From positions 29,321,153-29,385,152 of the forward strand of contig OX291545.1 in assembly GCA_946406115.1 (NCBI GenBank): a stretch of 64,000 bases of DNA, read 5' to 3'. The position numbers and the translations under genes are program-made. The stretch is from Apoda limacodes (lineage: Eukaryota > Arthropoda > Insecta > Lepidoptera > Limacodidae). The notes beneath the pieces are model-generated. The model made no database searches. It saw only the letters and a list, made by a program, of their open reading frames with translations, and had not been told where the DNA came from. Below, one piece after another: positions 10,301 to 23,041 of this stretch (position 1 is its first letter; each line of letters begins with the position of its first letter).

Positions 10301-13300
10301 TGAAGACTGAAACTGTAAAATCGTTTCCTCCAAACCTGAAATATCGACATAAATGACGAGTACATCATTCACCTTCGATTTTACGATGACATAGTGGTCA
10401 TGGCAGAATTGCTGGAAGACCAAGGCACCACACTCGGAGACCTCAGCTGAGTTTCCCAAACAAATATTGATAAAACGAAGGTAATGTTCAATGTCCATAT
10501 GTCCCGCCTATACCGGTTGTTGTTAGGAATGCTACTCTCGAAGTTGTTGACGAATACACATACCTAGCGCAAGTAGTCCAGTTAGGTAGGTCCAACTTTG
10601 AGATAGAGGTTAACCGAAGAATCCAGCTCGGCTGGGCAGCGTTCGGGAAACTACGAAACATCTTTTCGTCCATAACAGGACGTCAGTCGTCTCAGTGGCT
10701 AAAGGCGAAAGTCTACAATCAATGTGTGTTGCAGTGATGTCTTATGGAACAGAAACGTGCTCTTTTAAATAAGCTCAGAGAGTCGCTCAGCGAGCTATGG
10801 AAAGAGCTATACTTATGGTGTTTCTTTGCGCGATAAGATTTGAAACGAAGCTGAAGTGGCAATGGGCATGCCACATCGCTCATAGCACCGATAACCGTTA
10901 GGGTTCTCGAGTGGCGATCACGGATCGGAAGACGTGACGTTGGATGACTTCCTACAAGGTGGACAGACGACCTGGTCAGAGCCGCAGGAAGCCGATGGGC
11001 ACGGGCGTAGTACGTTCAGCAGTGGACGTCTTCAGGCTGAAAGGTAGGTGAAATGGTCATAATCTTTTAGAGACCTGCCTACCTGACTTGTATATAAATA
11101 ATAGTTTACTTAAATCCTTTAGCTAAATCACATTTGTAGAAGTTGTGTGGAAAATAACCATTGTCAGTTTAAGTTAATTATACAGAAGGCATAAAAAACA
11201 ATACAATAAAATAAATAAATAGTAACGTAGTTGCTGTTTTATTGTAGGTTATATTACATGCAATGGCTTGCAAGTGGTAACTTACAGACAGACAGAGTTA
11301 CTTTCCCTTTCTTCCCTTTTTTTTTATAGTAGATTTTCAAAGACAAAATAACACCCTGCTATGTGACATGGAATATAGGAAGTACAGAAAAGTACCTACG
11401 CGCGCAAAATTAACGTTAATGTATTAGTGCAGTAAACTTTTCTGACCCGGTGGTCAAATATCAAAACTACAGTCGCCATATTAAAATGCTGTGAACTTAC
11501 GGTAAACTAGCGACAGACACCGGGTAAGAAAAGTTTGTTGCACTTTACTTTTTTTTTATTTAGAAAAAATCCAGTAATGTATTGACGTACTTCATCTACG
11601 GCGTCATTAAATCTACATTGGGTTTGATTGCGGGCCTCCTGCTTATTTTAAATAATAAGAAATTACCTGGCGCAATCGTGATCGTTATATCCGGTAAGTT
11701 GCAAACAAACAAATAAACTCGCTGTGCCCCACGGTGTGATGAAAATCTATTCCTATGGAAACTATAGGCAAACTTAAAAAAAGGTCAAACCAGGTCGATT
11801 GGATGTAAAGATGTAAAAAAATAGTGCTATATGGGTATCACCCGTGAAAATACCTGTTACCTATAAGGATAAAAAGTAGCCTATCTCTACACACCGTCTA
11901 AATCTAGTCCATCCCCAAGCAAAAAAACCGGCCAAGTGCGAGTCTGGCTCGCGCACCGAGGTTTCCGTACAAAAATATTATATGTAGATAGTTCTTTCAT
12001 CATGAAATTAAGTCTCACAGGTTTATGATCAGTTTAATGATTGTTTCCTATACTTGTGATGTAACATCTTGCTTCTTGACAAATTTCGTGAATCTAGGTC
12101 AACGGGAAGTACCACATAGGTTGTTTTTTAACGCGTTGACTTAGAAACTTGATTTATAGACCTCAGTATTTGATATTAATTTGACTTGATACCTTACAAA
12201 AAAACCTGAGGAAAAAGGGTCTTGGGCAGACAGACAGGCAACAGAGTGATCCTATAAGGGTTCTTTTTTTCCTTTGGAGGTACGGAAACTTAAAAATCAC
12301 GTCGAATTGATGCTCCCTTGCTAAGTTAAAGAAGGACAAACCCTAGAGCAAGGAATACCTCGCAACATGATTCCCAGCTCTTTGCAATAAACCTAAAATA
12401 CACACTTTCATATTTACATGTAATAATTACTATATAGTATACTATGGTAGTACCTATAGACGTATTTTTAATTAGACGAAGCCAACTGACCAAGTAGCCA
12501 ATGTCACTTTGTAAAATAATGATGTCATGTTTAAAGTAATAGTGATGCGTTCAGTTCTCGTTCAATCAGATGAATGAACAATGAGTGTTGTTTTATACAT
12601 ACATAGTCGTCGAAAACCGTTGGCATGTACAAAGCACGACTAAAATTCGTACCCAGTACCCGATATCGGCAGTTCGGCACCCTAACCATTCACTAGACAA
12701 TCGAGGCAATTTCATTCATTCAGGAGTTTTTTCAAACTTTCACTTTGTCACAACACTCTTTTTATTTCATCAAAAACCTACAACACAGTAAACGTCAGTT
12801 TACTGCGTCTCATTAAAAATACGACTATATATACATATATTGCAAATATTCATAGTTCAAGAAGCAAGGAAAGCGTTAGCAGAAGGGCCCAAAAAATATA
12901 ATCACTACTAGGACCTTATTTCTAAATAAGCACAAAAGCTAACCTACCCCTAGATTTGATATTAAATATTCTTTTTCTTTGAACTTCAATGATAAAGTTG
13001 CTAGAAGGCAGAAATTACTACATTTAACTATTACCTAAGTAATAGGTTGTAAACAATAGTATTGTTACAGAACCCAGTCATTTGCTTGCAAAGTCACTTT
13101 TGGTTGTTTTTTCTTCATCAAATTTATATATTTCTTATTCCAGACGATTATTATTTAATTACTAGATATAGAGAAAAAATATTGACCAATTGAAAGAAGG
13201 AAAACACACATCTACAGTTAATAATATACTTATTGTTATATTTGCAGCTCTACATTCTCAGATGTTATTAATGGTTTACAAGGCCTACGCCGACCTCAAG

Positions 13301-13366
13301 TTACAAAAAAATTATGTCCAATCGGATGAAGAAGCAGGAGTTCAAGAGAATCATCTAAGAAACTAA
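7380..13366 (+). CDS. Small four-pass membrane protein (gene A), five exons
   Basis: Exons are 7380-7417, 9040-9121, 9649-9897, 11564-11693 and 13248-13366 (stop TAA). All introns are GT-AG, with phases 2, 0, 0 and 1, and the joined frame is 205 codons. The start ATG has a favourable AAA before it. Hydrophobic segments lie at about residues 28-55, 98-117, 127-150 and 157-178. The loop after the first is long (~43 residues) and has an N-glycosylation sequon (NET, residue 72), so it probably faces the lumen or outside. The short C-terminal tail is acidic and polar. A CC pair precedes the first membrane segment. Gene B on the other strand is a clear paralogue. Size and layout recall insect four-pass families such as DUF4728 (fire exit/pasiflora), but I cannot assign one by eye. 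Its molecular role is unknown. Confidence 0.88.
7418..9039 (+). other. Intron 1 of gene A
   Basis: This is a 1.6-kb AT-rich intron. Around 8040-8300 there are repeated GGTTGTGACAGT and GTGTCACAATTGG-like motifs that look like relics of an unidentified repeat. No exon-like frame with splice sites was found inside. Confidence 0.6.
9203..9216 (+). repeat. Run of 14 G in intron 2 of gene A
   Basis: An uninterrupted G run sits in otherwise AT-rich intron sequence. It is a simple homopolymer and a likely site of length variation or sequencing error. Confidence 0.9.
9284..9372 (+). repeat. Fragment of the CAACCGGCTTC inverted-repeat element
   Basis: The stretch matches 39497-39590: both read GTAATT, CAGATTTTT, GAAATAAGTAA, TTTTTACCTTTTTAGTGC and GCCGGTTGTTTTTT in order. 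Only the right half is present here. Confidence 0.65.
10110..11060 (+). pseudogene. Degenerate RTE-type reverse transcriptase, in intron 3 of gene A
   Basis: Several frames give pieces of the C-terminal half of an RTE endonuclease/reverse transcriptase. The series is SDKSEYTRLNRQISKAMR, then ERNRGSKVF, then VVDEYTYLAQVVQLGRSNFE, then VNRRIQLGWAAFGKLRN, then KVYNQCVL, and finally GRPDDLVRAAGSRW-like sequence near 10980. This order is that of the abundant lepidopteran RTE proteins. Many stops and frameshifts break it, and the catalytic YADD region is not recognisable. It lies on the same strand as gene A but inside its intron. Confidence 0.75.
11924..12298 (+). repeat. CCGGCC-type dispersed repeat, full-length copy
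   Basis: The head reads AAACCGGCCAAGTGCGAGTC and then GGTTTCCGTAC. The tail reads GACAGACAGGCAACAGAG, CCTATAAGGGTT and GGTACGGAAACTTAAAAA. It lies in intron 4 of gene A. The interior differs from the 43-kb copy and resembles those at 36.0 and 49.9 kb, so at least two subfamilies occur in the window. Confidence 0.8.
12299..13247 (+). other. Rest of intron 4 of gene A
   Basis: AT-rich intron sequence with no recognised repeat or exon. A 68-codon frame at 12585 has no family resemblance. Confidence 0.5.
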
Positions 13367-13959
13367 ATATGAAGCCGCGACTGAATGCGATCTCACTCTC
13401 TCTCTTCTATTATCGTTTTTCAAAATTTTGCATATTAAATTAAAATCTTACTTGACTGAAATGTTAAAAAAAATCAATATGCTAGATTGTAAAAGTGTAA
13501 CTATACCGATAGAGAGTAGTTCAGATACAAGTATTTTGTCAAAAGAAAAGTCAGAAAGAGAGCAACCAAAACGTTTAAAATATTTTACATAAGATTGACA
13601 TTAGATATCATTTTATACAAGAACAAATTTGTAATGGTTATGTAAAATAAGAGTCTATGTGTAGTGAAAAACAGTTAACAGATTTCTTGACAAGACCCTT
13701 GAATAGAGTTCGATTTTGAAGACTTGAGAAGCAGTATTGGATTGATCTGATAACCTGGATTGAACTTAGGTGTAAAGATACATATTACTGTAGTTATGTT
13801 TTTCTATAACATAAAGTTATTTAGCAAGTATAAGTAATATTTAGTTTATTAAACAATAGCGTTATCTGTTAAGACTCAATTCCCCAGGGGAAGATAAATG
13901 AAAAGATAGGTTCGTTAATACAATTTATTTTTAGTTTTATATACAATCACTATTTCACA

Positions 13960-13965
13960 AATAAA
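13960..13965 (+). terminator. Candidate poly(A) signal of gene A
   Basis: This is the first canonical AATAAA after the stop codon at 13364-13366, giving a 3' untranslated region of about 0.6 kb. A weaker ATTAAA lies nearer the stop. Only transcript data can decide. Confidence 0.4.
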
Positions 13966-13966
13966 C

Positions 13967-15892
13967 AATTTGAAAGTCTATAATTCCATAATAAATTGCA
14001 CTAAATTCAGTTTCCGAATTTATTTGTTTTGCCGTCTTTTTCCTATCTAGACGATGGTATCGTAATTTTCCCTTCGGGTCAACTGTATTGTCGAAAATAT
14101 CAATTAATCGTAATATGATGTAATATTCACCAATTTTCAGCAATCTTTGCCATTACCATTCTTTTCAGATTGAGAAATTAAAAATCAATATGGCGAAAAA
14201 AGCCAATCCGCAGAATCAATATAGCAATAATCACCTATCCAAATAAATGCACTTAGGTACCTGTTGGGAGGGTTTATGGTAGAACCCACAACCTTGAGAT
14301 ATTTTATCGAGAAATTCAAACCTTCTCTTAATAAAGCTCGTGCGGTAAGTTCCTCTTGTAATTTACATCTCCTTAGTTCCTGTTTCTCGAAGAACTTGAT
14401 GCACTCCAAAAAGATTTATTCCTATTTATTTTAGGTAAAAATTGCAAATTTTGTTTTTAACATCTATCTTCGAGAAAATCTCCAAAAGACTCCTTTGAAT
14501 AATTTTCCATCCGTCATCTTTTTAAAAATCAGATTTAAAAGACTGTTGACGTAAATGAGTATGGCATTCCATGCCTTATGGATATAGAATTTTACAATGA
14601 TTTTGACATAACACGCAAAAGGGTAATTTAAAGCTAATTACACACTACATATACAAAATAAAATACTTCACTCGCTACATATCTTTAATTATATTTTTGT
14701 ATGACCATTTAAAATATGTATAAAATGTAAGGAAAGAATCATATGAGAAAATAAGAAACCATTATGGTAAAAGGAAAGAGTAAATGTTAGAAATTATTAA
14801 GGGCTGTGCCAATTAGTTTTTGTTTTTTTTTTTAACATATTTTGTTAGGAAATGTTAGGCGGTTTCGCTCGCATATACTTTTTGTATTTGCACAGTTTTT
14901 AAATCAACAAACTGTAAAGTGAACCCTATTGTGACCTCCTCGTGGTTTGAAATTCAAAAGCTTACAACATCAATGAAAAAGTACTCTAAATTTATTATTT
15001 TTATCCTTAACGATTGGGGCTGGGCGGTGATGGCAGTCATAGAAAAAAATCTATCCCCTTTCATGTTCTTAGGAGTTGAATTTCGGAAAAATCCTGACAT
15101 TACTCCATGCCCAATTTTCGTTTTAAGGCTTAGGTAATACCAAAAAACGACAATCGCGCTGTTTTTATGCAAATTTTGTCGCGATTTTAAAGTATTTGAA
15201 GGCTTGGATAATATATGATGTTCACTATACTTAGGGCTTGTGCATTACCTAGAGAGACTACCAAAATAATCTATCAGTCAGCAGTAAACTAAATTCGAAA
15301 TGAGAACAAAATTTTATATCGGCTCAAATTTTGTGCAAATTTTTAGAGCGTCCATTACGTACTTTTGTTTTTAAACATAAAAAATGACTATTTTTCGTTC
15401 ACATGTGTCATCAAATTAAAGATTAAATCGCATATATCATTAAACGCCTACAAGAATATTTTATTTACAGATAAAAAAACATTGCTATATATTGAAAATA
15501 GGCATTTTTATTTAATTCACGAAATGTAAGTGACATCATAGTGACATCTATTAACAACATTTAACACTGTTGCTTTCGCTCTCGTCCGCCCGCGGCATCA
15601 GCGACATCAGCGGGATCGGCGACGGCGCGGCATTAAAAATACAGTGCGTATGGTGTCAATATAGGTAAAATCATATATGCATACAATATCAGACAGAATC
15701 CTAAAGCGATTAGGATTTTAGATTTGCAGCTTTCACGTCATTTTTGTATTGTTTCTTGAAAGTGATTCAGACTTTTGCTAATTTTGTGATTGATTTGAAT
15801 TTTATAGTGTTAATTGTACTCTTTTATATCTTGTGGATATATTTTTACTTTATTCATATAGTAATACCTATAATATTAGTTAAATAAAGAGA
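13967..15892. other. Intergenic AT-rich DNA
   Basis: No gene recognised. Two overlapping 72-codon frames near 14.92-15.17 kb on opposite strands match nothing I know. A GC-rich patch around 15580-15640 stands out from its surroundings but has no recognisable content. Confidence 0.5.
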
Positions 15893-18800
15893 TTTTTAGA
15901 GAGGTAGGGCACTGCAAGTACTCGCTCGAATAAGCTGCCCGGACAAATAAAGCGGGGCGTAGCGAGTATTTGCTCGAATGAGCGGCCCGAACTGGGGAAG
16001 TACCTCCACCTTACAGAAAACCGCAGCCACAATAACACTAACATTGAGTAGTGTTGTGTTCCTGGGGGTGAGTAAGGTTGCCAGAGCTCTCTTTGAGGAT
16101 TCGCTGCGCGGACAGCGGAGGACCGACGGTGCTTGTTGCTGTCATTGCTCGGCGTAGACGCGGCGTGCTGGTTCGGGATCACTTAATCTCCGCCCTGGGA
16201 GGCTGATCCGCCAACCTGTGTAAAGTCTCTGAAGTAGTAGTCGTGCCGGAGAAGGAGACCGGAGAGGACCCGGCTACTACAACAGAGGGGGATCAGGGGC
16301 CCTTCCGCCCGCCGTGCCAGCAACCGTATCATCTGTGTTGAGCTTCGGCAGTCTTAGTACCGCAACTTTTTGTCTTCTAAGCTGTCTGTGCAGTGAATCC
16401 TCATCCTTAGTCTAAGTTACTTCATACAAAATGGCCAGAAACAGAAAAAAGAAAAGAGTTTTTACAGCGCCTACTCCATCCACATATAATGTGGATTTTT
16501 GCAACATAAGGGGTATTCACACAAATCTTAACGCAGTCCATCACCATCTCGAGACTGCGCAGCCAACCATTCTTTTTCTAACGGAGACGCAGATATCCTG
16601 CCCGGCCGACACATCATACCTTCGTTATCCCGGCTACAAACTCGAGCACAATTTTTTGAGTCATGCCGGTGTATGTATGTTCGTCCGGGAGGATATCTGC
16701 TGTCGCCGACTTCATAGCCTTGAAGACAGGGACCTGTCGATATTGTGGGTGCGCGTAGATCATGGCGGCCACACTCGTATCTATGCGTGCTTATACAGGT
16801 CTCATAGCGGTGACACGGACGTAACTCGACTCTTCACGCACCTGAGTTTGACGACTGACAAAGTTCTAGAGCAATATCCTACAGCAGAATTAGTTATTTT
16901 GGGAGACTTTAACGCCCACCATCGTGAGTGGCTCAGTTCTCGAACCAATAACTATGCAGGGATATCTGCTCATGAATTTGCTCTGACCTATGGATTCTCT
17001 CAGCTGGTACTTTCTTCAACGAGAATACCAGATATAGAGGACCATACGAGCTCCTTACTGGACCTTCTGCTGACTACACGTCCGGATGGATACTCCGTCT
17101 CAGTGGATGCGCCTCTTGGCTCCTCGGACCACTGTCTCGTCCGGACTCAAATGTCATGCACACAACCTGATCCTTCTGGGCCAACTAATTGGCGTCGTGT
17201 GTGGCATTATAAGTCGGCAGACTGGGATGGATTGCGAGAATTTTATGCATCGTACCCGTGGAGGCAGATCTGCTATAGCTCAGAAGATCCTGACGTATGC
17301 GCAGCCGCAGTCACTGAGACAATCCTCGCTGGTATGGAATGTTTCATTCCTAACCTGCGAGTAGCTACCGGCGTCAAAAAACGACCGTGGTTTAATAGGT
17401 CTTGCAGAGAAGCTAAAATTCTTAAGCAAACTGCGTATGAGGCTTGGACCACGGCTCGTAATAATAAGGATCCGGATATTTCTGAGTTAAAACCCAAATT
17501 AGATGCTGCCTCAAGGTTCAGTAAGAAAGCAACTGCCAGAGCAAAATTCCAATTGATCGGCAAAATAGGTGGGCGACTTGCGAGCTATCCTTCTGGGAGT
17601 CGTGCTTTCTGGTCGCTTGCTAAAGCTGCCGAGGGGAACTTCTGCCAGTCGTCGTTACCACCACTGCGAAAGGCCGATGGTGACTTGGCCCTCAGTGCAA
17701 AAGAGAAAGCCGATCTATTACCTCTTACTCGAATGTGAACGACAAAGGCGCTGTACCACCTACTTTACCGTGGTGCGGTAAGACCATGCCGGAAATCTCT
17801 ATAACACAGCGCGAGGTCCGGCGGGCGTTGCTTTCCCTAGACGTTCATAAGTCGAGTGGGCCAGACGGCATACCAGCAGTGGTGCTTAAGCAGTGTGCTC
17901 CTGAGTTATGTCCTGTACTCACGCGCCTCTTCACGCTTTCCTACCACACTAGGCAATTTCCGTCTTCATGGAAAACTGCGAATGTGCACCAGGTGCCCAA
18001 AAAGGGCGATAGATCAGATCCATCGAATTACAGGCCTATCGCTATAACCTCTCTCCTCTCCAAGGTGATGGAGCATGTGATCAACACACAGCTTTTAAGA
18101 TACCTAGAAAAACACGACCTGATCAGAGACCGTCAGTATGGCTTTCGCCACGGTCGCTCAACTGGTGACCTTCTAGTGTATCTCACACACTGATGGGCAC
18201 TGGCCATTGAGAGTCAGGGGGAGGCATTGGTATGTAGCCTAGACATAGCGAAGGCGTTCGATCGGGTCTGGCACCGGGGTCTTCTATCGAAGTTGCCATC
18301 TTACGGAGTGCCCGAGGGTTTGTGCAAATGGGTGGCTAGCTTTTTGTCCGGCAAAAGCATACGAGCCGTAGTTGACGGTAGTTGCTCTGATAGCATGGAC
18401 ATTAATGCTGGTGTCCCGCAAGGCTCTGTGCTGTCTCCTACGCTGTTTCTACTGCACATCAATGATATGTTGGACATCAACAACATACATTGCTATGCAG
18501 ATGACAGTACTGGAGACGCTTATTACACGGGCCGTGCAAGCATCTCACGTTCCGTTGTGGAGGAAAAGCGTGAAGAACTTGTGTCTCAAATCGAGATCGG
18601 TCTGTCCAAGGTCTCTGACTGGGGGCGGGAAAACTTGGTCCGATTCAACCCTTCAAAGACACAAGTCTGCGCGTTCACCGCTAAGAAAACCCCATTCACT
18701 GTAGTCCCACAATTCCAGAACACTCACCTCTCCATCTCCAAGAGCATTGGGATCCTTGGCGTTGACATCTCCAGCGATGTTCAGTTCCGAGATCATTTGC

Positions 18801-19325
18801 AATCACAAGGTAAAGCTGGCGTCCAAAAAACTTGGTGTACTCAACAGAGCGAAGCAGTACTTCACGTCGGGGCAAAGGTTGCTACTTTACAAGTCGCAAG
18901 TCCGGCCCCATATGGAGTACTGCTGCCATCTCTGGGCGGGTGCACCCGGATACCAGCTTGGCCCTTTTGACTCGGTTCAACGACGGGCTGTGAGAATTGT
19001 CGACGATCCCAAACTCACTTGCGGTATCGAGGCCTTAAGTCTGAGGAGAGACTTTACCTCCCTGTGTTCTACCGCTTGTACAATGGATTGTGTTCTGAGG
19101 AATTGTTCGAAATGATGCCCACGGCTACTTTCTACCATCGCACCGCTCGCCATCGACAGGGAATTCATTCTCACACTTTGGAACCGAAATGGTCGCGTAC
19201 AGTGCGATTTCAGAGAAACTTCCTCCCGCGAACGCTTGGGTTGTGGAATGAGCTCCCTACCAAGGTTTTCTCTAAGGACTACAGTATGGGGTTCTTCAAA
19301 AAAGAAGTTATGAGATTTCTGAAGG
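15893..19325 (+). mobile_element. Near full-length LINE (CR1/Jockey-like), mutated
   Basis: A GC-richer unit of about 3.4 kb. 15893-16430 is a 5' leader with two copies of an ACTCGCTCGAAT/ATTTGCTCGAATGAGCGG module and a GGTGAGTAAGGTTGCCAGAG stretch. Then comes an endonuclease plus reverse transcriptase frame. No separate ORF1 is visible. The same family recurs at 33.4-35.1 kb (-), 37.1-37.3 kb (+), 47.2-47.5 kb (-) and 49.7-49.8 kb (-). This copy stops at CTGAAGGGTA near 19325, whereas others go on into a shared tail of about 150 bases, so its 3' end is missing or replaced. Confidence 0.82.
16431..19325 (+). pseudogene. LINE endonuclease/reverse transcriptase, broken by frameshifts and a stop
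   Basis: The start ATG at 16431 opens a 435-codon frame. An AP-type endonuclease is complete: TETQ at residues 51-54, GDFNAHH at 158-164 and SSDH at 231-234, which nick target DNA. The reverse transcriptase follows in another frame from about 17735: KSSGPDGIPA, NYRPIA, QYGFRHGRST, then a TGA at 18191-18193 where the 34-kb relative has arginine. Next come LDIAKAFDRVWH, GVPQGSVLSP and the catalytic YADD near 18494. A further shift near 18800 leads to VRPHMEYCCHLWAG, and another near 19060 leads to the C-terminal LWNELPTKVF. At least three frameshifts and one nonsense codon mean it cannot make a full protein. Confidence 0.85.
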
Positions 19326-20049
19326 GTATATATACGTTATATAAGTTATTCAATTACAACGATAGACTTATTAGGTCGATCAACAAATATAATGTAATTA
19401 TAAAGAATATAATGTAATTATAATGATTTTTGGTTTTAGTTGGAAAATTTTATACTAAAATCTTTTAATTTTATTGATTTATTTTTAAATTACATATTAT
19501 GTATAATCTTTACATTTCCCATGTTGTCCAATTGAGATTAAAATACTCTATATTTTATTGATTAAACTCCCTTATTTCCTTACCCGAAGGGTCCTAGCCT
19601 TTAAAGAGCTCGAAGTAAGCAAAAGCCTGAAATTTTCTCAGTATATGTATTATACTCGTATATGTGGGTTTCCTAACAAATAATAATAATATAAAAGCAA
19701 AAACTTAAAATTTATGGGGGCTATTTAGAATTAGGCGACGTAGTTCCGGTGGTAATAAATGACACAAAACTGACGAGTATGAAATTCATAATAAATGCTT
19801 TTAAGAAAATTGTACTCATTTAAACAATAGCATTGTGATCCGATTCCTACGGGCTGCTCTAACAATATCAGCAATATCGCTTTCGCAAAAGAAATTTAGT
19901 AATTGTAATATTTACGCATTGAATGTGCTCTATGCTATTTTATCTATCTGTTGACTAAAATTGAATGCGCTGTATGTTATATTTGGCAGCACTTACAGAC
20001 CGCATTTAACGCATTTGCTGCACATGCACAGGAGGTACAACATATTGAA

Positions 20050-20373
20050 CAATCCTACTAATATTATAAATGAGAAAGTTTGTTTGGATGGATGTTTGTT
20101 ACTCTTTCACGCTTTAACCACTGAACAGATCGGGATGAAACTTGGCATACATATAGGTTAAGTCCTGGAATAGCATATAGGCTCCTTTTTATCCCGAAAT
20201 TCCCGCGGGAATAACTATAACCGAGCTTAAACGAACTATAGCTACAGCTACAGCTTGATATAGCAAACTTCATTAGTGTAATTAAGGAGTAAATCACAGT
20301 ATTAATAATGTGATTAAATAAAGAATACCACGCCGATAACCGAATTTAGGACGGGCGGAGCGATTTAGTCTAG
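20050..20373 (-). mobile_element. RTE-like short retroposon with 7-bp target duplication
   Basis: The 324-bp insertion is absent from copy B at 59.4 kb. TATTGAA lies at both edges (20043-20049 and 20374-20380). On the minus strand it ends TTTATAATATTAGTAGGATTG-like, the usual tail of RTE-type retroposons in Lepidoptera, preceded by a GCCAAGTTTCATCC block. No coding sequence is present. Confidence 0.75.
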
Positions 20374-20589
20374 TATTGAATAATAATGAACAGCTATTTT
20401 ATTTGTTAACATTTAGCGAACAAAACGGTTTCAATGGCTCTGAGATGCGATATAGTTTTCTATGTAAAAAAAAAATCACCAAAACACGGCTGTTGTCACA
20501 TGGCGAACGGATGTCATGGTAAAGAAGGACGGATTTTATTTCGTGCAGCCATCTATACTTTAGTAGTAAGTGTGCCTTGTGTGAGTTTT

Positions 20590-23041
20590 TAACTTTGAAT
20601 AAAATCAGCAATTCCAATAAACAAATCATTGTTTGTGGAGACTTCAATATAAATATTTTGGAAAATAGCTCATTAAGCACCAGATTGCTTGCCTTATTTC
20701 AGTCTTTTAATTTAAATAATTTGTTTTGTGAACCAACTAGAATTGCTGTATCCAGTGCCACTTGCATCGACAATATATTTACTGACATAAAACCAATTCA
20801 AAAATCAATTATAAGCAATCTAGAGTCAGATCATTGTGGACAGTTAGTGGTTTTAGAAAGAAAGAATAGTATTACTAAAAAGGAAATTAAATTTATACCA
20901 ATAACAACTAAACGGGTTGAATCATTTAAATCTAACTTAATGCATAAACTTCCAGATTTGCTTTATAATGGCGACCCAAATGATATGTACAATACTGTTC
21001 TTGACACTATTACTACAGAGTATAATAAAATATTTACTGCAAAAAAGAAACTTATTTCCAGTCGCTTTAGTTTTAGTGAATGGGCTACCCCAAGTATTCA
21101 TAAAAGTAGGCGTAAACTGTATGAATTATATAAAGAAAAAACATATAATAATAGCCAAATATTTAGGGAATATTTAAAAAAATACTCAAAAACCTTTAAA
21201 AAGGTCTGTCTTGTTGCAAAAGCAATTCACCTCAGACATAAAGTAAAAAATTCAACAAATAAAATAAAAACTACATGGAACATAATAAATAATGAAACTG
21301 GTAAAGCTAGGAATTCTTGTCAGGACTTTGAGTTGATTGTAGATGATGCTAGTTTTAAAACAAATTCTGAGGTAGCAGTTGCCTTTGAACAGTTTTTTAG
21401 GAATATCCCATTCAAAACAACTGAACATCTAAACTCAAGTCCAATCTTAGCAGAAAAATTATTAAAAACTAGTGTTCCTGAATGTAACGTTCCCTTTGTA
21501 TTTAAAAACATTAGTCCTACGGATATCATTAATACATTTAAAACATTAGAAATTAAAAACACTACAGACCTTTGGGGACTTTCTGTAAAAACTATAAATT
21601 CAATTATTCATGTTATAGCACAACCCTTAGCCATTAAATTTAATAGTTGTATTGATAGTGGTGTGTTTCCTGATGAGATGAAACTTAGCAAAGTTATACC
21701 TCTTTTTAAATCAGGTAGTTCAACAGATCCTAATAATTTTCGGCCTATTTCAATACTACCTATACTCAGTAAAGTTTTTGAAAAAATCATACTTTGTCAA
21801 ATGTTAAGCCATGTATTAATGAGCTACTTAGTAGTAAACAGTTTGGCTTTATGAAAGGCCGTTCCACAACCGATGCAGGAGTGGCACTATTAAAAAATAT
21901 ATATAACGCCTGGGAGGATTCGCATGACGCCCTTGGAGTGTTTTGTGATTTATCTAAGGCATTTGACTGTGTTCAACATGAAAATCTCATCATGAAGCTA
22001 CATCACTATGGTATTAGAGGCAAAGCTCTCGACCTCTTGACATCCTATATGAGTAGGAGAGTACAGAAAATAGATGTCAACGGTGAAAGATCTCCGGGAT
22101 CAGCAGTCACTATAGGAGTCCCTCAGGGCTCAATTTTAGGTCCTTTTCTATTTCTTATTTACATTAATGATCTCCCATATAATGTAAAAAACCATGACAC
22201 TGTCTTATTTGCTGATGACACCTCTTTGCTTTTTAAAGTTAAGAGACGACAGACATGTTATAATGAATTAAATAATGCCCTTTCTAAAATTGTAAATTGG
22301 TTTAACGCTAATAATTTGTTACTTAATGAAAAAAAAACCAAATGTGTAAAATTTCCATTACCAAATGTTAGTCAGAGACAGACATGTATTAATATTAATG
22401 GCGAGCAATTAGAACTTGTTAATTCAACAGTCTTTCTTGGCATAACGCTGGACTCCAAACTTCAATGGGGTCCTCATATTCATAACCTAGCCAAAAAACT
22501 TAGCTCTGCTGTGTATGCGATCAAGAAAATAAGACAATTGACCGATGTCGACACTGCAAAAATAGTATATTTTAGCTATTTCCATAGTTTAATGACATAT
22601 GGTATCCTATTGTAGGGTAGCGCTGCTGATGTAAATACAATATTTTTGTTACAAAAAAGGGCAATTCGTGCTATTTATAAATTAGGATCTAGGATATCTC
22701 TGAGGGATAGGTTTAGGGAAGTAAATATTTTAACTTTAGTGTCGCAGTACATATATGAAAATCTTTTATATGTACATAAATATATCAATAGTTTCAGCAA
22801 GAAAAGTGACGTTCACAAAGTAAATACTAGAAGTAAAAATAAGCTATTGGTGCATGATACACGTCTACACAAAATAAGTAACTCTTTTATGGGGCAATGT
22901 ATACACTTTTACAACAAAGTTCCCAATAAAATTCAAAATCTATCAATAAGTAAATTTAAATCTTTTATCAAGCAGGTACTTTGTAAAAAGGCATACTACA
23001 ATATTTCAGACTATGTAAATGATAAAAATCCTTGGGACTGA
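20590..23041 (+). pseudogene. LINE endonuclease (partial)/reverse transcriptase, one frameshift and one stop
   Basis: The endonuclease C-terminal half has CGDFNINIL and ESDHCGQLV; the catalytic N-terminal half is missing. The reverse transcriptase begins near KVIPLFKSG and NNFRPISILP. The frame then shifts by one near 21800-21850. It continues with QFGFMKGRSTTDA, CDLSKAFDCVQH, GVPQGSILGP, the catalytic FADD near 22210, NWFNANNLLLNEKKTK and FLGITLD. A TAG at 22613-22615 stands where a tryptophan is expected (LL-stop-GS). The C-terminal region runs to TGA at 23039-23041. With just two lesions besides truncation, it is younger than its neighbours. Confidence 0.85.

Noticed and set aside
14919..15172. 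Overlapping 72-codon frames on both strands
   Set aside because: No family resemblance, no splice context, and mutual antisense overlap is typical of chance frames.
15880..16182. 100-codon minus-strand frame
   Set aside because: Lies antisense to the GC-rich 5' leader of the LINE and has no recognisable protein.
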